24,098 nt of DNA, from assembly GCA_002697475.1 (NCBI GenBank), contig NZVW01000069.1, positions 1-24,098 of the forward strand, given 5' to 3'. The notes below the pieces were generated by a model. It did no database searches and had not been told where the DNA came from. It saw only the letters and a list, made by a program, of their open reading frames with translations. A program made the translations under genes and the position numbers. This document shows positions 9,078 through 16,871 of this stretch, piece by piece. The stretch comes from Aquimarina sp. Lineage in GTDB: Bacteria; Bacteroidota; Bacteroidia; Flavobacteriales; Flavobacteriaceae. The number at the start of each line of letters is the position of its first letter. Within the stretch, counting starts at the first letter, position 1.

Positions 9078-9103
9078 TAATTTTGTTTCGTTTATTTCGT
9101 TTA
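9078..9103 (+). promoter_or_regulatory. Putative toxin-antitoxin promoter and tandem operator
   Basis: TAATTTTG at 9078-9085 matches the TAnnTTTG -7 box. It is followed without a gap by two exact copies of TTTCGTTTA at 9086-9094 and 9095-9103, ending 31 bases before the antitoxin start. A tandem repeat just after the -7 box is a natural place for antitoxin autoregulation. No convincing -33 TTG is seen. Confidence 0.45.
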
Positions 9104-9134
9104 TTATTGTATAGATATTCGATTTGACTAACCT

Positions 9135-9590
9135 ATGGAAACTTTTAATAACATAAAAAAACCGTCTAAGATTGAACAGGAACTGGCAATCGAGTCTTAT
9201 GATGCATTGGTCTCTGTAATAGATCAGTTAAAATTAGATGATCCTGAAATTGAGATTGAAGAAACTCAAGAAAGAATTAAGATTCCACTGAGTGCTTTAA
9301 AACTTTTGAGTGAAATTTTAAAAGCGATGAGTCAAGGAAAACTATTTTCATTAGTTCCTATGGCCACTGAGGTAACTACACAAAAAGCTGCAGAAATCTT
9401 AGGATGTTCAAGGCCACATTTTGTTAAACTACTGGAAGATGGAGAAATTGATTTTACAAAAGTAGGAAAGCATAGAAGAGTTAAATTTGAAGATGTTCTG
9501 AACTACAAAGAAAAAGTGAAGAAAAAACAAAAGCAGCAGATAATTGATATTATGAAATCCGATGAAGAATTAGGGTTATATGATTCATAG
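9135..9590 (+). CDS. HTH (excisionase/MerR-like) antitoxin
   Basis: This 151-residue protein has a DNA-binding domain at about residues 79-125. TTQKAAEILGCSRPHFVKLL is a standard helix-turn-helix, followed by a wing (KVGKHRRVKFEDVLNY) typical of excisionase-type winged helices. The N-terminal 75 residues are acidic and helical and may form dimer contacts. The charged C-terminal tail (KEKVKKKQ to the end) is where antitoxins of this kind usually bind the toxin. The gene overlaps the downstream PIN-domain gene by 11 bases, the usual antitoxin-first order of type II modules. It probably represses its own promoter through the tandem repeat at 9086-9103 and neutralises the PIN protein. The pair sits between two paralogous genes, consistent with insertion as a unit. 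Confidence 0.8.
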   Translation: METFNNIKKPSKIEQELAIESYDALVSVIDQLKLDDPEIEIEETQERIKIPLSALKLLSEILKAMSQGKLFSLVPMATEVTTQKAAEILGCSRPHFVKLLEDGEIDFTKVGKHRRVKFEDVLNYKEKVKKKQKQQIIDIMKSDEELGLYDS

Positions 9591-10143
9591 TGTTAGGTTT
9601 ATATGTGTGCTGGATACAAATGTTATCTATCCCATTGATATCAGAGATTTACTATTCTGGTTTGCACACTATGATTTGTATACTCCTAAATGGAGTAACC
9701 ATATATTTGACGAGTGGATTGATGTTATGAAAAGAAAAGGAATAAGTGAGCAAGAGGCTATAAAGAGAACTGAAAATGCTAACCTGGCATTTCCTGATGC
9801 TTTTGTAACCAATTATTCCGGTCTGATTGATGGTTTAGAATTACCCGATCTAAAAGATCGTCATGTTCTGGCTGCGGCTATAAAAACAAATGCAAATATT
9901 ATAGTAACCAACAATATCAAAGATTTTCCTGAAGATTATCTATCTACATTTGGGCTTTCTGCCAAAACAGCTGATGATTTTTTAACAGATATTATCGATT
10001 TAAACCCGCAACTTGCTCTAAAAGCTTTTAGAGAATTAGTATTGAACAGAAGAAATCCGGATATAGATGAATACGAAGTTCTGGATAGATTCAGAAAAAT
10101 AGGTTTAAACGACACTGCTAATTTCCTACACTCTCTATTATAA
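9580..10143 (+). CDS. PIN-domain ribonuclease toxin (VapC-like)
   Basis: This 187-residue protein begins CVLDTNVIYPIDIRDLL, the classic first strand and acidic residue of a PIN domain. The Mg-binding acidic set is visible as D12, E45 (FDEW), D90/D93 (LPDLKDRHVLAAA) and D115 (NNIKDF). PIN toxins cut RNA, often tRNA or rRNA, and stop growth when their antitoxin is lost. This long form (about 190 aa) paired with an excisionase-like HTH protein is a recurring family distinct from short VapC proteins (about 130 aa). The last 50 residues (about 135-187) form a helical extension outside the core. The ATG overlaps the end of the antitoxin gene, which points to translational coupling. All active-site residues are present, so the toxin should be functional. 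Confidence 0.85.
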   Translation: MIHSVRFICVLDTNVIYPIDIRDLLFWFAHYDLYTPKWSNHIFDEWIDVMKRKGISEQEAIKRTENANLAFPDAFVTNYSGLIDGLELPDLKDRHVLAAAIKTNANIIVTNNIKDFPEDYLSTFGLSAKTADDFLTDIIDLNPQLALKAFRELVLNRRNPDIDEYEVLDRFRKIGLNDTANFLHSLL

Positions 10144-10260
10144 ACTATTTTATATTTATAAAAATGAGTATTTTAATTCATAAGTTTTAAAATTAGAGTA
10201 GTTCCATCATTACATAGGATTATGTATATTGTAGAGGTATTTATTTGATAAAAGTTCTAT

Positions 10261-11730
10261 ATGCCCCTTAAGAATATACTACCTATTCTAATCTTTGGAT
10301 GTAGTTTCGCGATACTCAGCGGACAAACGATCAATTCGCGTATTGTAGATAAAAGTACCAATAGTCCAATCCCCTATGCCACTATAGAACTGGCAGAAAA
10401 TAATGGCATTATTGCCAATGAGGAGGGTAAATTTACAATCATCGTAGAAGATCTTCCTGTCAAAACAGATTCTATCTATATTTCCTCCATGGGGTTTGAG
10501 CGTATAGGATTATCCATAACTCAAAAAATTGATTCTGTACTCTATTTGTTACCCAAAGAAATTGAACTGGACGGTGTCCTGCTGTCTAATAAAAAATTAA
10601 GTGCAGAGGAGATTATGGAAAAAGTAGAGGATAATATAGAGACGAATTATGACTTTGGTCTTTCTAAAAAGAAGTTGTTCTTCAGACAGACCAATCAGAA
10701 CAATATTGAAAAGTTAAAACTAAATTATAAAGAATCAACGATAGAAGAACTCAATAAAGAATTTATCGATAGTATCCGTAACTCTATTCCTAAAAAATCT
10801 ACCTTCTATCTGGAGGCACTATGTAACTTTTATGGAAACAGCGAACAGCAACGTCTGGAAATTATAAAAGGCGCACGTTTATATGACCGCAATAACGTAA
10901 GCTCTGTACAGGGCTTATTTAAAAAACTAGAGGTTATCTTTAAAGAAAACATCAAACCGGATTCTTATATCAAAGTTAAATCCGGACTCTTTAGCCAAAA
11001 AGTAGAAGTAGACTCTATCCTTAACGCCAATAAAGGTTCTGAGCATCAGGAAAATCTGTTTTTTAAATCCCGAAAAAACAATTTAACCAACATCTTTGCC
11101 AATCTTATTACTGAAGAGGATGCAAAACTTGATATTATAGACCACTCCGGCAGATATGAGTTTACGTTAAACGATTATACTGCTATAGATGATAAGCCTG
11201 TATACATCATCAATTTTGAACCCAAACGAGGAGCTGACTTTAGCGGGACACTCTATGTAGATATGGAAGATTTTGCCATCGTACGTGTGGATTATAAAAA
11301 TGTCAAGCCGCTTAAAAGTGTAGGCTTATTTGGCTTTAGCTATCGAGAACATTTGTACAATGGCAAAATAATGTATGCCAAAGGTAAAAATGGCAAATAC
11401 TATCCTCGTTTTATCGAGCGCATTGTAGGTAAAAAAATCGGTGTGGATCGACCCTTAAAAGTGGTAGAAAAAAATAAAAATGTCAGAGGCAGACGTAAGC
11501 AGAACGAACTGCTGATGGATATTGATGTACTTAATAGTGTAGTCACTAAGAGCGAGGTGGTCGTCTTTGACCATCAAAACATTAGCGAAAGTACCTATTT
11601 ATCCGCTAAAGAAAATAAGACTAGTAGAGCAAAGTATATGGCAAAGTACGATCCCTCATTTTGGAGCGGTTATAATATTATAGAACCTAATCAGGCCATA
11701 CGCACCTATTCTGCCAAAGTAGAAGAATAA
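10261..11730 (+). CDS. Secreted CarboxypepD_reg-like domain protein, paralog 2
   Basis: This 489-residue paralog of the protein at 7451-8947 has the same layout. A signal peptide ends SGQT. A regulatory-like beta-sandwich covers about 22-115 (VDKSTNSPIPYATIEL, SSMGFERIGL), and a long uncharacterised body shares nearly identical blocks with paralog 1, for example KPDSY, FEPKRGADFSGTLYV, FGFSY, NVRGRRKQNEL and a C-terminal WSGYNIIEPN. An IFGC lipobox-like string lies inside the signal, but the hydrophobic core continues beyond it, so ordinary signal-peptidase I cleavage is more likely. The two genes probably arose by tandem duplication, and the toxin-antitoxin pair now separates them. Function is unknown; an envelope location is inferred from the signal and domain type. 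Confidence 0.8.
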   Translation: MPLKNILPILIFGCSFAILSGQTINSRIVDKSTNSPIPYATIELAENNGIIANEEGKFTIIVEDLPVKTDSIYISSMGFERIGLSITQKIDSVLYLLPKEIELDGVLLSNKKLSAEEIMEKVEDNIETNYDFGLSKKKLFFRQTNQNNIEKLKLNYKESTIEELNKEFIDSIRNSIPKKSTFYLEALCNFYGNSEQQRLEIIKGARLYDRNNVSSVQGLFKKLEVIFKENIKPDSYIKVKSGLFSQKVEVDSILNANKGSEHQENLFFKSRKNNLTNIFANLITEEDAKLDIIDHSGRYEFTLNDYTAIDDKPVYIINFEPKRGADFSGTLYVDMEDFAIVRVDYKNVKPLKSVGLFGFSYREHLYNGKIMYAKGKNGKYYPRFIERIVGKKIGVDRPLKVVEKNKNVRGRRKQNELLMDIDVLNSVVTKSEVVVFDHQNISESTYLSAKENKTSRAKYMAKYDPSFWSGYNIIEPNQAIRTYSAKVEE

Positions 11731-11754
11731 TATCGATGGCTAAACTTTGATTAT

Positions 11755-11841
11755 GGCGTTACCCTAAAGGGTCAGGCTATTCGTTACAATTCCTCACCTG
11801 ATACATCAGGTTGCGGGATTTGCACTACTATCCCTAACGCC
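11755..11841. repeat. REP-like palindromic intergenic element
   Basis: The element is bounded by GGCGTTA (11755-11761) and its inverse TAACGCC (11835-11841). Inside are a small ACCC/GGGT hairpin (11761-11772), a perfect ACCTGAT-AC-ATCAGGT hairpin (11796-11811), and flanking TCC/GGGATT and TATCCC segments that could also pair. The beginning GGCGTTACCCTAAAGGGTC and ending ATCCCTAACGC are what I recall of a dispersed flavobacterial intergenic repeat with a variable central hairpin. It lies 24 bases after the paralog-2 stop codon. No transposase is nearby, so mobilisation in trans would be needed. Confidence 0.65.
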
Positions 11842-11932
11842 TGTTAATAGAAACTCGCTTTAAAGTACTCGTTCACTATCAAATTTTATATGGAAAGTAA
11901 AAGTTTATAACAACATTTTGATTTATTTTGAC

Positions 11933-11946
11933 ACCTTTCGAAAGGT
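11933..11946. promoter_or_regulatory. Perfect 14-bp palindrome upstream of the CrtO-like gene
   Basis: ACCTTTCGAAAGGT is identical to its reverse complement and ends 23 bases before the start codon at 11970. It follows two ATTTTGA strings (from about 11915) that resemble weak -7 boxes. The position suits an operator for a dimeric repressor, but no regulator is adjacent. Confidence 0.4.
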
Positions 11947-11969
11947 AACCTGCTTTTAGAATATACAAA

Positions 11970-12470
11970 ATGATAGTAAAACACTTAATATTAGGTTTTT
12001 TATATGGATTATCAATATCCTTCATTTCATGGATTGTGGGTATGTTACTGAATAGCCTACTGATTAAGACCAAGTACTATCCTAAACTTTCAAACCTTAA
12101 CTTTATTTCCAGAAAGACTTTGAATAAAGGCATTGGACTTACATACTTTAAATGGATAGTGAAAAATACATTTTTCAAGTTCTTTAATCAAGAGATCAAA
12201 CTGAATAATAAGAAAACCGACTTGAACGAAATTAGACATGAGATGACCCTCGCAGAAGTTAGTCACTTGATTGGATTTATATTTGTGGTAGTCGTGGCCG
12301 TCTATATGAGCTTTAGTAAAGGTATTGTCTTCGGGATTTCAATAATGATTGCTAATATATTTATGAACTTATATCCTTCATTATTACAACAAAAAAACAA
12401 AAGAAGAATTGACCGGTTGATTAGGAAGCAGCAAATAAACATTTCAATTACAGAAAAAAATAGTCTCTAA
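11970..12470 (+). CDS. CrtO-like membrane acyltransferase family protein
   Basis: This 166-residue protein has an N-terminal hydrophobic segment (about 5-30) and one or two more at about 98-132. The middle and end carry a recognisable pattern: LNKGIGLTYFKWIVKNTFFKFFN, then a short polar stretch, EMTLAEVSHLIGF, and near the end NIFMNLYPSLLQQKNKRRIDRL. I associate this set (NTFFKxFN, EMTxAExxH, NLYPxLLQxxNKxRxxR) with the glycosyl-4,4'-diaponeurosporenoate acyltransferase (CrtO) family, which acylates carotenoid glycosides at the membrane. No carotenoid genes are nearby, so the substrate could differ. It is a single-gene unit that converges on a lipoprotein gene six bases away. The assignment is by motif memory and moderately sure. 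Confidence 0.55.
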   Translation: MIVKHLILGFLYGLSISFISWIVGMLLNSLLIKTKYYPKLSNLNFISRKTLNKGIGLTYFKWIVKNTFFKFFNQEIKLNNKKTDLNEIRHEMTLAEVSHLIGFIFVVVVAVYMSFSKGIVFGISIMIANIFMNLYPSLLQQKNKRRIDRLIRKQQINISITEKNSL

Positions 12471-12476
12471 TTGACA

Positions 12477-12881
12477 TTATTCCAGCTTTAAAGTTTTAAG
12501 CAAAGCCCAAAAATAATAATCTTCCTGATCAGGGATAATTGTGGTTTTGTAAGCTGTGTTTTTGATAATGTAATACGAATGATTCTCTGTAGTAAAAGAA
12601 TCCGAATGTAAATTGACCAGCCGCTGTATGTAATCATTAATCAACACTACTTCTTCGTAAGAAACTTCTCTCCTCACCGTGGGTTGATCACTTTGATACA
12701 CTAAATAATCCACTCTGAAGCTTAAGGATTTAGTTGTACCGTCTATAGGATGGAACTCAAAAGTAAAGTCCTTTGAATTAAAAATTTTATTGATATTGTC
12801 CGCAGTAGGGTCTACCTGTTGAGCACAGGAGCATAGCAACATAAAAATAAGTACGGTAATAGGTTTTAAGAATCGATACAA
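12477..12881 (-). CDS. Uncharacterised small lipoprotein
   Basis: The start is taken at TTG (12881), because no in-frame ATG exists upstream and the next ATG would remove most of the signal. This gives a 134-residue protein with the lipoprotein signal MYRFLKPITVLIFMLLCSC; the Cys at residue 19 is the lipidation site. The mature part is about 115 residues, acidic and beta-rich, with VDYLVYQSD and YYFWALLKTLKLE segments. I recognise no family. It probably sits in the outer or inner membrane, facing the periplasm. It converges on the CrtO-like gene and lies about 140 bases downstream of another lipoprotein gene on the same strand, but the long inverted repeat between them argues for separate transcription. 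Confidence 0.6.
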   Translation of the reverse strand: MYRFLKPITVLIFMLLCSCAQQVDPTADNINKIFNSKDFTFEFHPIDGTTKSLSFRVDYLVYQSDQPTVRREVSYEEVVLINDYIQRLVNLHSDSFTTENHSYYIIKNTAYKTTIIPDQEDYYFWALLKTLKLE

Positions 12882-12924
12882 AATGCAACTGCTTAATCTG
12901 ATGAGTTACGAATATAAACAAATA

Positions 12925-13001
12925 AAATAAGTTGGATTATAAGCATACCTATGCACTGTTAGCTCTCAATGAACTAATGCTCTGCTTAATCCAACTTATT
13001 T
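12925..13001. repeat. Long inverted repeat between two lipoprotein genes
   Basis: AAATAAGTTGGATTA (12925-12939) and TAATCCAACTTATTT (12987-13001) are exact 15-bp inverted arms around a 47-base centre. With a two-base bulge, AGC and GCT extend the stem. On the minus strand it begins 24 bases after the stop codon of the 13025-13648 gene and is followed by a T-rich stretch, so it may act as a terminator or 3' stabiliser. A MITE-like remnant or a small structured RNA is also possible. Confidence 0.55.
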
Positions 13002-13024
13002 AAATAAATGCTGATTTGTTTATT

Positions 13025-13648
13025 TTAATTCAGGAATCTCTTTAGATTCTCTTCAAAGTCAATACCATCAACGTTACTAACTAAAAGAGCCATTCCTCCT
13101 GATTTAGAAGCTACCGTATACTCCGTCTGGAATCTACGTTCTTTTTTATGAGCTTTTACATACTTAAGTTTTACAACTTTAGCCTCATTAGTAAAGAAAT
13201 ATCTTCCGTGGATTCTTTTATAACGTACTTCTTGCTTTAAAGATTCGTCTTTTAATTCGTTGTTAAGCTTTGCTACATACTTAGCAGCTAGATAATCATC
13301 AAACACAACAAAATTGGTAGAGTACACAAATACATGATTTGCTACATTTCCTCTATCCACAAAAATTTCGAAATCCGTTTGCTTAGCTTCGATCTCAGCA
13401 AGCTGATCAAAAGCGATAGTCTTGAATTTAGAATCCTGATCTAAAGTATTAAGTCTGTTTTTAAACTCTTCAACTGATACCAGCTCATAATTATGAGAAA
13501 GTACAATTTTGTTGTTCTTAAAAACTATCTTGTTGTTTTTAGACTTAGAAATTTGAGTTTCTGAGGTCTTAGCGGGTGTCCCGAATCCCGGGATGTCGCA
13601 GCTTGCAAGTAGTACTGCAGCGGTTACTAATAGTAGAATTTTTTTCAT
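13025..13648 (-). CDS. Uncharacterised lipoprotein
   Basis: This 207-residue protein has an ideal lipoprotein signal, MKKILLLVTAAVLLASC, with lipidated Cys17 followed by DIPG. The next 30 residues are a Lys/Asn/Ser-rich linker with a near-duplicated NNKIVFKNNKIV string (about 38-49). The body (about 50-205) is mixed alpha/beta with several FxVF/VFVY strands and many Lys and Arg residues (YVKAHKKERR). I do not recognise a domain. It starts 74 bases before the hemF stop and reads on the same strand as the heme operon, so some read-through from hemF is possible, but no functional link to heme is visible. The inverted repeat at 12925-13001 follows it and probably ends its transcript. Confidence 0.65.
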   Translation of the reverse strand: MKKILLLVTAAVLLASCDIPGFGTPAKTSETQISKSKNNKIVFKNNKIVLSHNYELVSVEEFKNRLNTLDQDSKFKTIAFDQLAEIEAKQTDFEIFVDRGNVANHVFVYSTNFVVFDDYLAAKYVAKLNNELKDESLKQEVRYKRIHGRYFFTNEAKVVKLKYVKAHKKERRFQTEYTVASKSGGMALLVSNVDGIDFEENLKRFLN

Positions 13649-13722
13649 AAGGGCATAGGTGTTAATTGGTTAACATTTTAGTTTACAGCCCCGTAAATTT
13701 CAATGCAATATACTAATAAATT

Positions 13723-14637
13723 TTAATAATCCAACCACTCAACGGGATTTTTAAGCACTTTAACTAATTTTTCCTCTTCACTTCCCGCTTTTGGATGGTG
13801 ATCATACACCCATTGAACCCTTGGTGGCAGGCTCATGAGGATACTTTCTATCCTGCCGTTTGTTTTTAATCCAAATAGTGTCCCTTTATCGTGTACAAGA
13901 TTAAATTCCACGTATCTGCCCCTCCTGATCTCCTGCCAGTTACGTTCATCTTCACCATAATTAAGATCCTTTCTTCTATTAACTATAGGTACATAAGCAT
14001 CCAGAAAACTATCACCTACTTCAGTGACAAAATCATACCAGTTATCCATAGTCATCTGATCATTTTGCTTGCAATAATCAAAAAACAGCCCCCCTATTCC
14101 TCTGCCTTCTCCCCTGTGTGCATTATGGAAATACTGATCGCACTTTTGTTTATAATCTTTATAAAAATTAAGGTTGTGAGCATCACATGCATTTTTACAT
14201 ACTTGATGAAAATGTATGGCATCCTCCTCAAACAAATAGTAAGGCGTTAAATCTTGTCCCCCACCAAACCATTGATCCACTATATTACCTTGTGTATCAT
14301 ACATTTCAAAATAACGCCAGTTAGCGTGCACTGTAGGTACCATTGGACTTTTAGGGTGTATTACTAAAGATAAACCACAAGCGAAAAAATCTACCTCTCC
14401 TACACCAAAATATTGCTGCATTGCCGGTGACAGTGGTCCATGTACTGCAGAAATATTGACACCTCCCTTTTCAAACACATCACCATTTTCTATAACACGG
14501 GTTCTACCCCCTCCTCCTTCTTCACGGTTCCACAAATCTTCTTTAAAACGGGCTTTACCATCAATCTTCTCAAGACTACTGGTGATCGTATCCTGAAGTT
14601 GCTGAATGTAGGTGTAGAATTTTTCTTTGGTTTTCAT
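13723..14637 (-). CDS. hemF: Oxygen-dependent coproporphyrinogen III oxidase
   Basis: HemF converts coproporphyrinogen III to protoporphyrinogen IX with O2 by two oxidative decarboxylations in the cytoplasm. The 304-residue sequence carries the full family signature: GGGGRTRVIENGDVFEKGG near 41-59, HPKSPMVPTVHANWRYF near 93-109, WFGGGQDLTPYY near 123-134, RGIGGLFFDY near 179, and VEFNLVHDKGTLFGL followed by GRIESILMSLPP near 240-270. Length is normal. Its ATG overlaps the TAA of the upstream EI24-family gene in a TAATG, so the two are translationally coupled. It is the last heme gene of the minus-strand operon. The oxygen-dependent enzyme suits an aerobic organism; no oxygen-independent HemN is in the window. 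Confidence 0.97.
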   Translation of the reverse strand: MKTKEKFYTYIQQLQDTITSSLEKIDGKARFKEDLWNREEGGGGRTRVIENGDVFEKGGVNISAVHGPLSPAMQQYFGVGEVDFFACGLSLVIHPKSPMVPTVHANWRYFEMYDTQGNIVDQWFGGGQDLTPYYLFEEDAIHFHQVCKNACDAHNLNFYKDYKQKCDQYFHNAHRGEGRGIGGLFFDYCKQNDQMTMDNWYDFVTEVGDSFLDAYVPIVNRRKDLNYGEDERNWQEIRRGRYVEFNLVHDKGTLFGLKTNGRIESILMSLPPRVQWVYDHHPKAGSEEEKLVKVLKNPVEWLDY

Positions 14638-15425
14638 TACTGATCTAAAACTTTAGTATTAGCATTTGATGCTATGGTTGCATATTTTCCTTCTCTCTGT
14701 AACAATTTTACTGTTTCTGTAGAAGCAGCAACCACTGCGATGGGCAATGTGATAATTAAACCCAGCACCGGAATAAAGAGCATAAACATAAAAATGGTAC
14801 CGTTACCGATAGCAAGTCCCTTATGCTTGCTTACAAAAGCAATGCTGTCTCTATACTTAAAATGTCGTTCCATAGTATAGTCCATATTACCAAACCCAAC
14901 ATAATATGCCTGAATTACAAAAATCAATATGGTAGCCACAATACCTATTACCGGTATAAAGCTTAAGAATACTAAGGGAATAACAAAAAGTAATTCCCTT
15001 AATAGATTTCTTACATTTATACGTATACCTCTTACAAGTTGTTCTCTAAATGAAGTATCCCTGTGTTGGTGATTAGTAGCGCCTAGAATATGTGCTTCTA
15101 CCTTTTCTGATACCGGACTCATAAAAGGTGCCGATAGTGCCATTACAATATGCTTGTAAAGCACCAACCCCACAGCAATTATTAATAATCCCGCTATCCA
15201 GCTGCTCACTAGTGTAAAAGTCTCAGATCCCCAATCCCAAACCCAAACTCTGGCAATAAGTGCTCCCAGATTATCTGAAAAGAAATAGACCATACTAATA
15301 AAGAAAACTCCTGTAAGCACACTGATAAGAATAGGTACTCCAAAATACTTCCATAATCCCAATTTTGACAATAAGCCAAAAGCTCCAAAATAGGCTTTGA
15401 TACCATTAATCACATTCTTAATCAT
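14637..15425 (-). CDS. EI24/CysZ-like integral membrane protein
   Basis: This 262-residue protein has four to six hydrophobic segments, at about 24-48, 70-92, 135-180 and 205-235. The middle AYYVGFGNMDYTMERHFKYRDS block, with its MDYxxxR pattern, is the hallmark of the EI24/CysZ family. CysZ members move sulfate in E. coli; most others are uncharacterised. In this operon the protein is translationally coupled to hemF (TAATG), and its gene follows the K+ transporter gene after 89 bases. That gap has no clear terminator or promoter. I infer an inner-membrane location. A role in moving a porphyrin, an ion or sulfate cannot be decided from the sequence. CysZ from sulfate-assimilation operons is the nearest named relative, but no cys genes are present. 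Confidence 0.75.
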   Translation of the reverse strand: MIKNVINGIKAYFGAFGLLSKLGLWKYFGVPILISVLTGVFFISMVYFFSDNLGALIARVWVWDWGSETFTLVSSWIAGLLIIAVGLVLYKHIVMALSAPFMSPVSEKVEAHILGATNHQHRDTSFREQLVRGIRINVRNLLRELLFVIPLVFLSFIPVIGIVATILIFVIQAYYVGFGNMDYTMERHFKYRDSIAFVSKHKGLAIGNGTIFMFMLFIPVLGLIITLPIAVVAASTETVKLLQREGKYATIASNANTKVLDQ

Positions 15426-15514
15426 AAAATCTTTTTTTATGTTATACTCTTTATAGGTAGCATTTTATGCTTAAATGTTTCAATTTATCTTCAAAATACA
15501 ATTCAAACTTTAGA

Positions 15515-16870
15515 TTAAACCGCAATATCCATTTCCTTAACGGGTTCTTCTTCATCGAGAACTCGTTTTGACCATATAGCCAATCCAAAAGTTAATACCC
15601 CAAGTCTTCCTATAAACATAAGTATAATGACAATACCTTTACCCCATTCACTAAGATTTCCGGTAATTCCTGTACTTAACCCTACTGTACCTAATGCTGA
15701 AGCGGCTTCAAACAATATTTTTTCAAAATGAATATCCTCAGTAAAGGATAACAAAAAGGTTCCTAAGAAAAGTATAGAGGTGTAGAACATAAAGGACGAA
15801 GTGGCAATATACAATCGCTCAAAAGGAATAGTTCTACCCAGAAAAGTAATTTTTCTGCTTCCTCTTATCCGGCTTTTCATAATAGCAAAAACGGCAGTCA
15901 ACGTTGTTATCTTGACCCCTCCAGCCGTTCCTGAAGGAGAAGCTCCTATGTACATCAAAAATATAGTCACCAGAATCATAGGCAATACAAAACCTCCAAA
16001 ATCTACTGTGTTAAAACCCACTGTAGTCATCGCCGTCATAGACTGAAAAAATGCTGCCAATAATCTTGCTTTACCATCCAATTGTGATATTTCCGGCTCA
16101 AAAAAGTAAAAGAATATAAACCCGAAAGATAATAAGCAAAGGGTTCCTACTATAATAATCTTAGTGGTAAAACTTAATCGATGCGTCTTTTCCTTAAACC
16201 ATAACATAAAGTCAGTGACTACAATAAACCCTAAAGATCCTGCGATCGATAAAAAGGAAATAATAAAATTAACGTAGGTATTATCAACATAGGCAGTAAA
16301 TCCAGAATCAAACAGACTAAATCCTGCAGTACAAAAAGTACTTACACTATGAAAAACAGCTTGCCAAAGTGCCTCCCAAAAGCCAAAATCCTTTTGCAGA
16401 AATGCAATCAAAAACAAGATAGCACCTAAGGACTCCATAAATAACGTAAAAAGGACTACCGACTTTAAAAAATCACTGATCTTAATAGAAGAGGGCAATG
16501 TAAACTCTGACTTCAACAATTTTTTGTGCCAATGCGTCATCTTTCTTGTAGTTGAGAGTATAAGAAAGGTGGTGAAAGTCAGGTAGCCTATTCCTCCTAA
16601 CTGGATTAAAATCATAATCACAAACTGACCAAAAAAATTATAGGTATCTGTTATATTAACCGTAACCAAACCAGTTGTAGAAACAGCAGAAACTGCTGTA
16701 AACAGGTGATCCAAAATAGGCACATCTGCATTTTCTAACCAAGGAATACAGAGTAATAAAAATCCAACTACTACGTAGGTTAAAAAGCCATAAAATAGGT
16801 TTTGCTGCGGTGACCAACCCAGCTTCAGTCGGATATATCTTTTATTTAGCCTTCTAAAAAAATCAGTCAT
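15515..16870 (-). CDS. trkH: TrkH/KtrB-family potassium uptake channel subunit
   Basis: The start is the ATG at 16870; an in-frame TTG at 16879 would overlap the upstream gene and is less likely. The 451-residue protein has about eight to ten membrane helices in four repeats, each with a K+-filter P-loop: STTGLVT, STFCTAGFS, TTVGFNTVD and GTVGLSTGIT. Every loop keeps the central Gly. Proteins of this family move K+ with Na+ or H+ and usually need a cytoplasmic RCK subunit (TrkA/KtrA), which is not in the window. The length is closer to KtrB (about 450) than to long TrkH (about 480). It starts one base after the DUF6973-like gene in the heme operon, so it should be co-transcribed with hemE. 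Why a K+ channel is in this operon is unclear. Confidence 0.9.
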   Translation of the reverse strand: MTDFFRRLNKRYIRLKLGWSPQQNLFYGFLTYVVVGFLLLCIPWLENADVPILDHLFTAVSAVSTTGLVTVNITDTYNFFGQFVIMILIQLGGIGYLTFTTFLILSTTRKMTHWHKKLLKSEFTLPSSIKISDFLKSVVLFTLFMESLGAILFLIAFLQKDFGFWEALWQAVFHSVSTFCTAGFSLFDSGFTAYVDNTYVNFIISFLSIAGSLGFIVVTDFMLWFKEKTHRLSFTTKIIIVGTLCLLSFGFIFFYFFEPEISQLDGKARLLAAFFQSMTAMTTVGFNTVDFGGFVLPMILVTIFLMYIGASPSGTAGGVKITTLTAVFAIMKSRIRGSRKITFLGRTIPFERLYIATSSFMFYTSILFLGTFLLSFTEDIHFEKILFEAASALGTVGLSTGITGNLSEWGKGIVIILMFIGRLGVLTFGLAIWSKRVLDEEEPVKEMDIAV

Positions 16871-16871
16871 A

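Noticed and set aside
10318..10332. Reading paralog 2 as a lipoprotein because of an IFGC string in its signal
   Set aside because: The hydrophobic segment continues past the Cys to SGQT, matching a signal-peptidase I site, and paralog 1 has no Cys there.
11879..12073. 64-codon minus-strand frame over the CrtO-like start
   Set aside because: It overlaps the start of a recognisable membrane protein and has no family features or promoter.
13891..14250. 119-codon frame antisense to hemF
   Set aside because: It lies wholly within hemF on the other strand, has low-complexity hydrophobic composition and no start context; it is a shadow of the real gene.
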